DNA of 61,012 bases from JBBPZA01 sp038199375 (GCA_038199375.1 JBBPZA010000009.1:1-61012); one strand, 5' to 3'; shown: positions 7,328 through 15,255, counted from the stretch's first letter. The notes: a model not told the origin generated them from the letters alone. Translations and numbers: made by a program.

Positions 7328-8008
7328 ATGCCCCTGTTTCCCCGCACCGACCCAAAGCTTCGGCCCCTGATCTCCTACATCGTCGCGCAGGCGCGCGACC
7401 GCGGGGTCACGCTCAACCGCACGAAGCTCGTCAAGCTGCTCTACCTGATCGATGTCGAACGCGTTCGCAGCCGCCGCGACGCGCTGACCGGACTCGAGTG
7501 GGTCTTCTTTCACTACGGGCCATACGCTTTCGAGTTGATCGACACGCTAGAAGTGATGGAGGGCTCCGAGCTGCTCGCGCAGCAATGGCAGGGGAGCATG
7601 CTGTACCGCGGCGCGCCGGATGCTCCGAGCGGCGACAAGTGGCCCGCGGGAACGAAGGCCACCGTCGACAGGGTGATACAGCGCTTCGCTCCGGTCGACC
7701 TCAACGAGCTGCTCGATTACGTCTACTTCCGTACCGGGCCGATGTCCGACGCCGTGCGCGGGCAGCGCCTTGAGATGAGTCGGGCTCGCGAGGACGTGAG
7801 GGCTCGCCGACATGTCCCGCTGCAGGCCGCCTCCGAGCGGCCCACCGACATCGAGGAGCGTCTCGCACGGTGGCGTGCTGCTACTGCGCGTCGCCTTGCG
7901 CCGGTCACGCTCGATCCTCCGGGCGTGTTCCTCGATCCCGATGAGGACCTCGCCGGCGACGACGTCCGCGGCCGGCTGCACGTCCCGGACGGCACTGAGC
8001 TCTGCTAG
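7328..8008 (+). CDS. Panacea-domain (SocA/GepA-like, DUF4065) antitoxin candidate
   Basis: 226 residues. Residues about 10-150 show the Panacea pattern: LNRTKLVKLLYLIDVE, an aromatic FFHYGPYAFEL, and a terminal Tyr-rich helix (LNELLDYVYF). Panacea proteins neutralise a range of adjacent toxins and are encoded in bicistronic operons. The neighbouring gene starts 7 nt downstream behind a GGAGG ribosome-binding site, which fits such a pair. The roughly 75-residue C-terminal tail (rich in D, R and P) is not part of the domain and may be the toxin-specific region. Role as antitoxin is inferred from family and context. Confidence 0.75.
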   Translation: MPLFPRTDPKLRPLISYIVAQARDRGVTLNRTKLVKLLYLIDVERVRSRRDALTGLEWVFFHYGPYAFELIDTLEVMEGSELLAQQWQGSMLYRGAPDAPSGDKWPAGTKATVDRVIQRFAPVDLNELLDYVYFRTGPMSDAVRGQRLEMSRAREDVRARRHVPLQAASERPTDIEERLARWRAATARRLAPVTLDPPGVFLDPDEDLAGDDVRGRLHVPDGTELC

Positions 8009-8015
8009 GAGGCGC

Positions 8016-8645
8016 GTGTACGACTGGATCCACCCGTTCTTCGAGCCAGCGGAACCCGCGATCGAGCCGGGTCACATCTGGTCCGACCAGCCGATCTACC
8101 TCCCGCCCAGGCATGGTCTGAAGATCGACCGAGCCGACCCCGAGGACGACAGGCACCTCGACCTCACGGTCTGCGGACGCACCGCCGACACGTTCGACCA
8201 CCCCCCGATTCACAGCCTCAAACTCAAGTCGACCGAGGCCGCCGTGGTCGCCAAGACGAAGCGCAACCGACCAGTCATCGTGCTAGGTGGAACGACCGCC
8301 ACAGAGCTGAAACCGGCGTCGAGAAAGCACGCAGGGACGGTCATGGTCGTGCCCATCTACGGCGCGGACCAGTACGACGAGCACTCCCGCAAGCGAATGG
8401 CCTACTACGAATTCACCAACGCCTTCTATCTGCCGGCTTGGGAGCGCCCCCACTTCGACGAGGGCTTCGCTCGTCTCGACCACACCCAGCCCGTCGCGCA
8501 AGCGCATCTCGCCGAGCACCGCGGCCTCAAGCTGTCGGGAGATGCACTCGATGCGCTAGTCGACTGGTTCGTCGCGTTCAGCACCAATCGGCAACTTGAG
8601 GACTCGCTGATCCTTGAGTATCGCCGCGAGAAGCTCGGCTCCTAG
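8016..8645 (+). CDS. Putative toxin paired with the Panacea protein (PemK/MazF-like features)
   Basis: 209 residues, starting at GTG 8016 behind TAGGAGG that overlaps the antitoxin stop. A central segment, RNRPVIVLGG followed about 28 residues later by TVMVVPIYG, matches the strand pattern of PemK/MazF-type barrels (RPVLVLS...VVPIT). The rest, including MAYYEFTNAFYLPAW and a helical C-terminus, is not recognised. A longer in-frame reading upstream overlaps the antitoxin and is low-complexity, so it was rejected. The gene's stop codon lies inside the left copy of a 21-bp inverted repeat. An mRNA-interferase activity is a hypothesis only. Confidence 0.65.
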   Translation: MYDWIHPFFEPAEPAIEPGHIWSDQPIYLPPRHGLKIDRADPEDDRHLDLTVCGRTADTFDHPPIHSLKLKSTEAAVVAKTKRNRPVIVLGGTTATELKPASRKHAGTVMVVPIYGADQYDEHSRKRMAYYEFTNAFYLPAWERPHFDEGFARLDHTQPVAQAHLAEHRGLKLSGDALDALVDWFVAFSTNRQLEDSLILEYRREKLGS

Positions 8646-8662
8646 GAGGGTTTGGCGAAACG
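8642..8662 (+). repeat. Left arm of a 21-bp perfect inverted repeat
   Basis: cctaggagggtttggcgaaa plus a final c. Its exact reverse complement is at 11476-11496. The arm overlaps the toxin stop codon and is followed by a second ttggcgaaacg, making a short direct repeat. The two arms bracket a membrane-protein gene, a transposase and a second toxin-antitoxin pair. Confidence 0.8.
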
Positions 8663-8705
8663 ATTGGCGAAACGCGGCGCAGGCGGTCCCGACGCAGCAC
8701 GACGG

Positions 8706-9050
8706 CTAGCGAAAATCATCGCCGCCCCGGCGGAATTCGTACGCAAGACCCACGAGGACTATGAGACTCCCGCCTGCGAAGATGATGCTCGAGATCGTCT
8801 CGCGATCGCCAATAACGAACTGAAAAGCGAGGATGGCGAGCAGGACCGCGTAGGTTTTTTCCGTCGTCCGGCGTTTTCCGGCGGAACGCCGAGCAATTTG
8901 AAGGCAGAGGCCAGCTAATAGAACCGCGAGGACGCCGTAGAAGAAGACGTCATTCGCCACCAAGCTCTCCGGTTCGAAGCTCAAGAGGACAATGAACACG
9001 GCAAGGCCCAGGGCAAGGCCTGTGATGACAAGCACCGGCTTGCGGCTCAC
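8706..9050 (-). CDS. Small multi-pass membrane protein
   Basis: 114 residues with four hydrophobic segments (about 6-24, 34-51, 67-83 and 88-104) separated by short charged loops such as RRSAGKRRTTEK. No family is recognised. The opposite strand also has an open frame here but with no recognisable content, whereas the periodic hydrophobicity of this frame is hard to get by chance. Its start is 22 bp from the transposase stop, so it may belong to the inserted segment. Base composition is visibly more A/T-rich than in the backbone. Confidence 0.6.
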   Translation of the reverse strand: MSRKPVLVITGLALGLAVFIVLLSFEPESLVANDVFFYGVLAVLLAGLCLQIARRSAGKRRTTEKTYAVLLAILAFQFVIGDRETISSIIFAGGSLIVLVGLAYEFRRGGDDFR

Positions 9051-9071
9051 AGGCCGAGTTTACTGCCTCTG

Positions 9072-10190
9072 CTACGCCGTAACTTGAACGGCCCGCGCCT
9101 GGGCGAGAGCACACGACAGCTTCGCCAGGATGGTCAGGTCAGCATGTAGGCGCACGCGATCCAGACCGCGCACTCGCAGCGGGAGCAGCGCCCACTCGTG
9201 CTTCAAGCGACCGAACTCGCGCTCGACGGCTCCGCGCGAGTGGTAGAGCTTGCGCGACCGCTCAGTCTCTCGCGGAATCAGGGGGTGGAGGCGGTCGGCC
9301 TTCACCCAGACGGAGGCGGGCTTGCACTCACCGGTCGGGCAGCGCCACTTCGTCGCCTTGCGCTTGAAGTCAGCCCCCGCGAACGTCCACTCCCCATGCT
9401 CGCAGGTCGGGGGCTTGTGCTCGCCGCGCAGGACGCGTCCGGTCTTGCGAAGCGCGGTCACGGGGCACACGCCGCGGGCCATGCACCCGTCGTGGATCGG
9501 GCCGTTGTCATAGCCCTTGTCCATGATCGCCGTCTTGACCGCGAACCCGCGCTCGCGCGCCGCGTCGAGCAACGGGAGCGCGTAGTTCGTCTCTGCCGCG
9601 CTGGCCGTCTCAACGGTCCACGCGACCGGAAGGCCGGTGATCGCGCAGACGGCCGCATGAACCTTGTAGCCGTAGTAGCCCCCGCCCTTCCGAGTGGAGA
9701 TAGCTGAACGATGCCCCCAGCTCGCGTCAGGATCGGAGTACCGCTCGCGCTCCGGGCCGTTCTTCGACACGTACCGCTGCCCGTTCGCGTAGGCCGGAAG
9801 GTCGGAGCCGTCGATGGCTACGTCGCGGCCCATATCCGGGTGCTCGACGTGGAGACCGGCGGTCACGCGGTCGAGGCAGGAGGCGAGCATGTCCCCGTGC
9901 TCGCGCAGCTTGCGCGTGAACCGGTAGCACGCCCACTCCGAGGGAACGTCACCGATAGCGTCGCGCAGCGCGGCGTGCTCACGCACGAGCCGCACCGTCC
10001 GCGTCCACGTCGGGATCGAGTAGAGCGACTTCGCCAACGCCATGCCGACCATCGACCGGATCGGATAGCCGGGACGGCCCGTCCAGCGCGTCGCCTCAAG
10101 CTCGGCCACGAGTTCCGCAATCTCGGGAGAGGCGAGGAGTCCTGCAATCTCGGAAGCGGCCGAGCGCGGTGGTACGGTCTTGACGACCAC
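9072..10190 (-). CDS. DDE transposase (IS5/IS1182-like, IS4 superfamily)
   Basis: 372 residues. Catalytic residues are recognisable: Asp127 in AIDGSDL, Asp224 in AIMDKGYD and Glu325 in VEREFGRLK, with the Y-(2)-R-(3)-E-like surroundings of DDE_Tnp_1 enzymes. A Cys-containing insert (TCEHGEW, RCPTGEC) lies between the second Asp and Glu. The frame is intact and could be active. Inverted terminal repeats could not be identified by eye, so the limits of the insertion sequence are unknown. It lies inside the tRNA-Leu island, within the segment bracketed by the 21-bp inverted repeat. Confidence 0.88.
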   Translation of the reverse strand: MVVKTVPPRSAASEIAGLLASPEIAELVAELEATRWTGRPGYPIRSMVGMALAKSLYSIPTWTRTVRLVREHAALRDAIGDVPSEWACYRFTRKLREHGDMLASCLDRVTAGLHVEHPDMGRDVAIDGSDLPAYANGQRYVSKNGPERERYSDPDASWGHRSAISTRKGGGYYGYKVHAAVCAITGLPVAWTVETASAAETNYALPLLDAARERGFAVKTAIMDKGYDNGPIHDGCMARGVCPVTALRKTGRVLRGEHKPPTCEHGEWTFAGADFKRKATKWRCPTGECKPASVWVKADRLHPLIPRETERSRKLYHSRGAVEREFGRLKHEWALLPLRVRGLDRVRLHADLTILAKLSCALAQARAVQVTA

Positions 10191-10213
10191 GGAGCCACAA
10201 TCTCCTGGGTCCA

Positions 10214-10244
10214 GACCCCCGGAGGTTCCAGCCTCGCGGGGGTC
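10214..10244. terminator. Strong hairpin just upstream of the transposase
   Basis: GACCCCCG-GAGG pairs with CCTC-G-CGGGGGTC (12 bp, one bulge, 6-nt loop), starting 24 bp upstream of the transposase start codon. Such hairpins block read-through transcription into transposases or hide their ribosome-binding site; here it may also end plus-strand transcripts. Confidence 0.55.
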
Positions 10245-10324
10245 ACTTTGTCTAAGGGAAGAGCACCAACTCTACCTCCTCTATCGGACGGAAAAGTGCA
10301 GCAAAAAGGGAAAAACGCAGCTTA

Positions 10325-11014
10325 GTGGAAGGCCCAAAAATCTACGTGAAGCCGGCCAGCAGCCTTTCCGAAAACGACCCCCGCTTGGCGTGGCCGATCT
10401 TCACGATCTCGGAGGCCGCTCGCCATCTCGACTTACCTGTTTCTACCTTGCACAACTGGGCGCGACCCCCCGCCGAGGGCAGCGCTCCGCTCGTCACCGC
10501 ATTCGCGGCGAGAGGCCACCGAGCAACAGTCCCGTTCATCGGTTTCACCGAAGCCTTCGTGCTCAATGCTGCCTTCAAGGCAGGGGTTCCTCATCACCGC
10601 ATTCGCCCCGGGGTTGAGGCGATCAAGCAACAGGTGGGCGGCTTGGAACATGCCCTCGCCTACAAGCGAGTCTTCACCGATGGCGCCGAAATCCTCTTTC
10701 GGTTTGTCGAAGAGGAGGATTTGACTGTCGCTCGAACAAACCAGACTCAGTTCACGAAGACGGTCGAAAACCAGCTTCGCCTCATCCGCTATGCCGACGA
10801 CGGGTTTGCGGCGCGAGTGCAACTGCCGAAATACTCGGTAGCGGTGGTCACGGTGGACCCGCACGTCGCGTCAGGGAGTCCATTGATTGAGAGCGGCGGG
10901 GCGCGCGTCAAGGACTTGATCGACCGTTACCAAGGCGGAGACCCAGAGGCCGATATAGCGCGTGACTTCGAGGTCCCGCTCAACGAGGTCAAGGAGATCG
11001 TCGGGAACGCCTGA
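10325..11014 (+). CDS. HTH/DUF433-type antitoxin candidate
   Basis: 229 residues from GTG 10325. An N-terminal helix-turn-helix (FTISEAARHLDLPVSTLHNW) is followed by a middle region rich in aromatic residues. The C-terminal block reads SPLIESGGARVKDLIDRYQ, then DPEADIARDFEVPLNEVKEIV, which resembles DUF433 antitoxin sequences (P.i..TRV.v..i......G.....ia..f.l....v). The next gene, a PIN-like protein, overlaps it. Together they match a known type II toxin-antitoxin arrangement of DUF433-like plus DUF5615/PIN-like genes; function is inferred. Confidence 0.7.
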   Translation: MEGPKIYVKPASSLSENDPRLAWPIFTISEAARHLDLPVSTLHNWARPPAEGSAPLVTAFAARGHRATVPFIGFTEAFVLNAAFKAGVPHHRIRPGVEAIKQQVGGLEHALAYKRVFTDGAEILFRFVEEEDLTVARTNQTQFTKTVENQLRLIRYADDGFAARVQLPKYSVAVVTVDPHVASGSPLIESGGARVKDLIDRYQGGDPEADIARDFEVPLNEVKEIVGNA

Positions 11015-11405
11015 GCTTCCCGAGGTCTTCGCCGACCGTAGCCTCGGCCGATACTTGGTTCCCGATGGCCTTCGCAAGGCGGGCTTCGTTGTTTGCACGA
11101 TGGCCGAGGTCTACACGGAGAAAGTCGGAGAGCGAAAGGCTGACGTGGACTGGATTCCTGAGATCGCGAGCCGAGGACTACCGATCCTGTCAAAGGACAA
11201 CGCTCTAAAGAGCGACCCGGAACGTCAGGCGATCATCGACAGCGCCGCCCGTGTATTCCTTCTTCCCGATACCCAGCGTCCGGCAGTCGAGCAAATCGCC
11301 CGCTTCGTCCACCACCGCTACCGGATCGCGCTCCGCTGCCGCCGCGATGGCCCGTACATCTACCTACTCTTCCCGAAGAAGGTGGAGCACTTCCCTTTGG
11401 GGTAA
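10962..11405 (+). CDS. PIN-like (DUF5615/VapC45-type) toxin candidate
   Basis: 147 residues as read from ATG 10962, which overlaps the antitoxin by 53 nt; the conserved part begins about residue 19. PEVFADRSLGRYLVPDGL matches the first strand of PIN-like nuclease domains, and ILSKDNALKSDP supplies a later acidic Asp. FVHHRYRIALRC and YLLFPKKVEHF form the end. There is no ATG, GTG or TTG nearer the antitoxin stop, so either the long overlap is real or a non-canonical start is used. A ribonuclease role is inferred from the fold and the neighbouring antitoxin. Confidence 0.7.
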   Translation: MTSRSRSTRSRRSSGTPELPEVFADRSLGRYLVPDGLRKAGFVVCTMAEVYTEKVGERKADVDWIPEIASRGLPILSKDNALKSDPERQAIIDSAARVFLLPDTQRPAVEQIARFVHHRYRIALRCRRDGPYIYLLFPKKVEHFPLG

Positions 11406-11475
11406 GCCCGTCCGAAAAGTGAGGTGCCGCCCGTGACCCAGCACCTGCGATCCCGCTCTACAAGCTACTTGGCGA

Positions 11476-11496
11476 GTTTCGCCAAACCCTCCTAGG
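11476..11496 (-). repeat. Right arm of the 21-bp perfect inverted repeat
   Basis: Exact reverse complement of 8642-8662. It lies 70 bp after the PIN-like gene and is itself preceded by ttggcga so that ttggcga-gtt-tcgccaa forms a local 7-bp hairpin. Confidence 0.8.
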
Positions 11497-11568
11497 GGGG
11501 GGAGGCTGAGCGTTTTCAGACGCTCTTCCCGGTGTTCCGCGTTCCGTCACGGGAAAAATCTTTGGCCG

Positions 11569-13317
11569 ATGAAGTCATTTTTCAGGGCCTGCAACCCGGC
11601 CAGCACCCAGGCGTTGGCGTCGCCGAGCCCCACCCGCGCTAGCGGGGCCGTCGGGGGGCGTCGGTATCACGAGCGCCGCTCGACCGGCCGGCACCCGAAA
11701 CTTAATTGTTGTGACACACCTGGCCTACGGCTGCTCGCCGTGGTGTCACGGCCGCCCGACCATCTGGCGCCCCGAGCTTTAATCCGCCGCGCCGGCTGCG
11801 AAGATCACCCGCGGCCTCCTCAGAACAGGCTCCGGGCCGCCGATCCCGAGCAGGGTCGGCGGCCCTTTCCGTCCGCGTCGTGGCCGATCATCCCCGGTGT
11901 TCTGAGACCGGCCGTTTCACCGCTCACTGACGCATCGCCGCGGCGCAAGCACCCACCCGAGGAGCGCTCCTGCGAGCAATGCGGCAAGTCGATAGGCATG
12001 GTCCCTGGCTACCGCATCGCGCGCGGGGGCGGCCGGTTCTGCAGCCAGGTCTGCGCCGCGAGGGCTCCGCGGAAGTACCCGGCCGGCGAGGAGCGCGCGT
12101 GCGAGCAGTGCGGCGAGTCGCTTGGCGTGATCGCTGGCTGCCTCATCGCGATGGGGAAAGGCCGGTTCTGCGGGAGAAGCTGCGCCGCGGCATCACGGCG
12201 AAAGGGTGAAGAGCGCTCGTGCGAGCTGTGCGACAAGCCCCTCGGCGTGATCCCTCCTTCCCGGCTGGCCAAAGGGGAGGGCCGGTTCTGCAGGAGCTGC
12301 GCGGCGGTGGCGCAGCGAAAGGGCGAGGAGCGCTCCTGCGAGCAATGCGGCAAGTCGATAGGAGTGGTCCCTCCCTCCCGGCTCGCCAAGGGGGAGGGCC
12401 GGTTCTGTGGCTTGAGCTGCGCCGTAGCGTCGCGTCCCAGGGTCCCACGGACCTATCCGGCCGGCGAGGAGCGCGCGTGCGAGCGATGCGGCAAGTCCCG
12501 CTACGTCCCTGGCTGGCTCATCGCGCGCGGGGGCGGCCGGTTCTGCACGAGGAGCTGCGCCGCCTCCGACCGGGTGACCCTCAACCACGCCCCGATACGG
12601 GCCCTCCGTGCTGACAGGGAGCGCTGCGCCACGGAGATCGTGCGGCTCAAGGCAGAGCAGGGTCTTGTGGGCATCGCGGAGCTCGCCGAGCGCACAGGGC
12701 TATCGCTTCCCGCGATCTACTCCCGGTACTCAAGGGGCCAGTTGCCGAAAGCCTCCCGTGCGGTCGACGGCCACACGTTGCTCGTGCCCGAGCCGGCCGC
12801 CAAGGCGTTCGTGACCGCGCTCGCGCGCAGCGACAGTCCCTACCGTAAGTGCTGGCTTGAAGTAGAGCCCGAAGTCGCGCGGCTGATCAGCCGCGGGCAC
12901 CTCGCCCGGCTGCGCGACAACGGCCTCACCGATGCTGAGGCCCGGGCCGTACTTCGTGTTCAGGCCGAGGAGCGCGTGAAGCGTCGCCGGCGCGTGCTAC
13001 CTCACCGCAGCGGCCGCCCGATAGCGGACGCCACACGCGAATGGGCGGCGTCGCTCCTCGAGATTGAGCGCGAGCTCCATGAGAACCACGCGATACGGGA
13101 CACACTCGGCCTGGCGCCCGAGAGACCGCCGAGCCGGTACGCCGCAGCCTGCGAGCTTGTCTACCGGGACGCGCAGGCCCACCCGGAGCGCTGGCCGGCA
13201 AACCACTACCCGCGCACGCCGGACGGTGAGATCACCGCTGACGCCACCAGGCTGGGCGCTGGCCGGATCTTGCGTGCCGTTAAACGCCTGCAAATCAGCG
13301 CTTCCATAATGATCTGA
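11569..13317 (+). CDS. Five-module zinc-finger protein with a C-terminal HTH region
   Basis: 582 residues from the ATG at 11569, but the first 125 or so look non-coding in character, so the real start may be later. From residue 131 five near-identical modules follow, each about 34 residues: ERxCExCGK, a turn, then (A/K)GxGRFCxxxCA. Their cysteine quartets are C135/138/158/162, C178/181/201/205, C218/221/241/244, C257/260/280/284 and C304/307/326/330; module 3 has CxxC instead of CxxxC in its second pair. A helix-turn-helix resembling a resolvase or excisionase domain follows (about 366-408, GIAELAERTGLSLPAIYSRY), then a helical, basic C-terminus. Nucleic-acid binding is the natural guess. No known family was recognised for the tandem array. 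Confidence 0.75.
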   Translation: MKSFFRACNPASTQALASPSPTRASGAVGGRRYHERRSTGRHPKLNCCDTPGLRLLAVVSRPPDHLAPRALIRRAGCEDHPRPPQNRLRAADPEQGRRPFPSASWPIIPGVLRPAVSPLTDASPRRKHPPEERSCEQCGKSIGMVPGYRIARGGGRFCSQVCAARAPRKYPAGEERACEQCGESLGVIAGCLIAMGKGRFCGRSCAAASRRKGEERSCELCDKPLGVIPPSRLAKGEGRFCRSCAAVAQRKGEERSCEQCGKSIGVVPPSRLAKGEGRFCGLSCAVASRPRVPRTYPAGEERACERCGKSRYVPGWLIARGGGRFCTRSCAASDRVTLNHAPIRALRADRERCATEIVRLKAEQGLVGIAELAERTGLSLPAIYSRYSRGQLPKASRAVDGHTLLVPEPAAKAFVTALARSDSPYRKCWLEVEPEVARLISRGHLARLRDNGLTDAEARAVLRVQAEERVKRRRRVLPHRSGRPIADATREWAASLLEIERELHENHAIRDTLGLAPERPPSRYAAACELVYRDAQAHPERWPANHYPRTPDGEITADATRLGAGRILRAVKRLQISASIMI

Positions 13318-13349
13318 GCCCCATTTCGTCGTCTCCGGCGTAGGACCGG

Positions 13350-13664
13350 GTGTCACAGTGCGGGCCGATGCAGCAGCCCCAGAAGATGACTCGCCGGGAC
13401 CTGGCGCTGCGGCAGCTCCAGCGGGCTGGTGATCGGGGCGTCACCACGGCGGAGTTCCTCGGCGCCGGCGTCGGGTCGCGCTACTCGGCACGGGTGCTCG
13501 AGCTGCGCGAGCTTGGCTACGTCATCTCGTCTGAGCGCGTCCGTGACGGCCAGTGGCGCTACTGCCTGTCCAGCGAACCGTCGAGCCCGTCGGCGACCGC
13601 GCGAGCAACGACGCCGGTGGTCGTTCAGCCGAAGCTCTTCGACGTTCCGGCGCTGGCGCAGTGA
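13350..13664 (+). CDS. Small winged-helix DNA-binding protein
   Basis: 104 residues from GTG 13350 (an ATG six codons later is an alternative). The core RAGDRGVTTAEFLGAG, then RVLELRELGYVISSERV, is the helix-turn-helix plus wing pattern of small MarR/phage-type regulators. The tail is Ser/Pro/Ala-rich and ends in KLFDVPA. It is the first of a co-directional run leading to the replication ATPase, so it may regulate that module. Confidence 0.6.
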   Translation: MSQCGPMQQPQKMTRRDLALRQLQRAGDRGVTTAEFLGAGVGSRYSARVLELRELGYVISSERVRDGQWRYCLSSEPSSPSATARATTPVVVQPKLFDVPALAQ

Positions 13665-13759
13665 CGCCGCGCGATCGGACTGGTGCATCGCACATGGTGC
13701 GATCGCCGACGATAGCCACGGGCGCTTCATCGTCGCCCCGCACCCCGATCAGAGCCGGC

Positions 13760-14128
13760 GTGAGCGCAACCCCCGCCGACCTGGCGCTGGAGAGTCTGCG
13801 CGCCAGCGGACCCGACGCCTACCGCTGCGACCCCAAGCGGCCGGGCGCGTGGAACGCCTTCTGTCCCTGCTGCCTGGCCCGCCTCGAGGGACGTCGCACG
13901 CTGCGCGTCGTCGAGCACGGAGACGGCGGGCCGGTAAGCCTGCGGTGCGCCAACCGCTGCACCGAAGACGAGATCGCCTCAGTGCTCTTCGCGCCGGCGC
14001 CACCGGCGGCCGAGCATCCCCTGGTCGGCGAGGTCCTCGCCCTCGCCGACGCAGCCGTCCTCGAGATTCACCGACTGCGCGTGATGGCGCAGGCCGCCGA
14101 CCGGGAGGAGCTACGTGCTGTCGCGTGA
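13760..14128 (+). CDS. Zinc-finger protein preceding the RepA-like ATPase
   Basis: 122 residues from GTG 13760 (ATG 13694 is a longer option). It contains two Cys pairs, FCPCC and RCANRC, spaced like the zinc-binding part of phage primases, and begins with SATPADLALESLRA. Its 3' end overlaps the start of the ATPase gene by 14 nt. A zinc-finger protein next to a RepA-like ATPase is typical of primase-helicase modules on integrative elements and prophages, although no primase catalytic domain is present. Confidence 0.6.
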   Translation: MSATPADLALESLRASGPDAYRCDPKRPGAWNAFCPCCLARLEGRRTLRVVEHGDGGPVSLRCANRCTEDEIASVLFAPAPPAAEHPLVGEVLALADAAVLEIHRLRVMAQAADREELRAVA

Positions 14129-15173
14129 ACAGATCGACGAGCGCGCCGGCGTCCCGGCCGCCGTCGCCGCGCGCAATGGAGCCGCGACAGAGCACGGGCC
14201 CCTGCGTGCTCGCGGCGTTGACCTCTCGCGCGTCCGGCCCACTCGCTGGGCATGGGAGCGACGCCTGCCGATCGGTTATCTCGCATTGCTCATCGGCGCC
14301 GAAGGCGTCGGCAAGGGAACGCTGCTCGCTCACGTCGTCGCGCTGCTCACCCGTGGCCTGCTGCCAGGCGACCTCGACGGACAACCATCCCGGGTCCTTT
14401 TCATTGGTGACGAGGACAGCTTCGACAGCGTCGTAGTGCCGAGGCTCTTCGCGGCCGGCGCTGACCTCGCGCTCGTGCGGACGATCGAGGAGCACTCCCT
14501 CGACGTCGCGCACGACGCCGACCAGCTCGCTGCCCTCATCGCTGCCGAGCAGATCGCCGCGGTCATCTTCGACCAGCTACTCGACAACCTCGACGCCGCC
14601 GTCGACGACTGGCGATCCAAGGCCGTCCGCGACGCACTTCGCCCGCTGCGCCGCGTCGCGCGCGAGCAAGACGTCGCGATGCTCGCCGCGCTGCACCCCA
14701 ACAAGGGCCAGAAGGCCAGCTTTCGTGACCTGATCTCAGGAACCCACGCCTTCAACGCTCTATCGCGCTCCAGCTTGCTGCTCGCCGAGGACCCGGAGGA
14801 CGGCACTCGTCGGGTACTCGTGCGCGGCAAGGGCAACCTCAGCGCGCCACCGCGCTCCTACGAGTTCACTATCGCCCCGCGCACGCTCGAGCTCAACGGC
14901 CACACCTTCGAACAGCCGATGGTCTGCGACCCGGTCGAAGGTGAGATGACCGCCGACGATCTCCTCGGCCGCCGTCCTCCCGAGACGCCGATCCGCGACC
15001 AGGTGATAGAGCAACTCGACGCGATCGGGACAGGCCAACCCCAGCGCCAGGCAGACCTCGCCCGCGCCGTCGGCCGCGAGCCCGACGACTCAACGGTCCG
15101 CGCGGCCCTCCGCGAACTCGAACAAGACGGCCGCTGGGCCCGCGAAGGAAAGCAGTGGAGGAAGACCCAATGA
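14115..15173 (+). CDS. RepA-like AAA ATPase (AAA_25), probable replication protein of the element
   Basis: 352 residues from GTG 14115. Walker A GAEGVGKG lies at 61-68 and the Walker B strand AVIFDQ at 149-154. The later blocks SGTHAFNALSRSSLLL and VLVRGKGNL are typical of RepA/KaiC-like hexameric ATPases of plasmids and integrated elements. A short winged-helix region (QADLARAVGREPDDSTVRAA) ends the protein. It probably drives DNA unwinding or initiation for the excised form of the element. A large hairpin lies immediately downstream. Confidence 0.82.
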   Translation: MLSREQIDERAGVPAAVAARNGAATEHGPLRARGVDLSRVRPTRWAWERRLPIGYLALLIGAEGVGKGTLLAHVVALLTRGLLPGDLDGQPSRVLFIGDEDSFDSVVVPRLFAAGADLALVRTIEEHSLDVAHDADQLAALIAAEQIAAVIFDQLLDNLDAAVDDWRSKAVRDALRPLRRVAREQDVAMLAALHPNKGQKASFRDLISGTHAFNALSRSSLLLAEDPEDGTRRVLVRGKGNLSAPPRSYEFTIAPRTLELNGHTFEQPMVCDPVEGEMTADDLLGRRPPETPIRDQVIEQLDAIGTGQPQRQADLARAVGREPDDSTVRAALRELEQDGRWAREGKQWRKTQ

Positions 15174-15195
15174 CCCCCGGTTCCCGTTCCGGGTT

Positions 15196-15228
15196 GTTGT
15201 TGTGCCCCTATACAGGGGACACAACAAC
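15196..15228. repeat. Large palindrome between the replication ATPase and the excisionase gene
   Basis: gttgttgtg-cccct, loop atac, agggg-a-cacaacaac: a 14-bp stem with a single bulged A. It lies 22 bp after the ATPase stop and 28 bp before the excisionase start. It could be a terminator, an operator for the excisionase-like protein, or the element's replication origin; its position and AT-richer arms make the last two worth testing. Confidence 0.65.
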
Positions 15229-15255
15229 TTCTAAGCCGGCCGAGGAGAAGGCAGC

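Noticed and set aside
8652..8918. 88-codon frame on the plus strand opposite the small membrane protein
   Set aside because: No structural pattern, whereas the minus strand shows four regular membrane segments.
9050..10330. Terminal inverted repeats of the first transposase
   Set aside because: No matching ends could be found by eye on either side, so no IS boundaries were annotated.
7088..11545. 14-bp direct repeat gtgttccgcgttcc at 7088 and 11532 flanking both toxin-antitoxin pairs
   Set aside because: A 14-mer pair is expected by chance in a window of this size, and flanking similarity does not extend convincingly.
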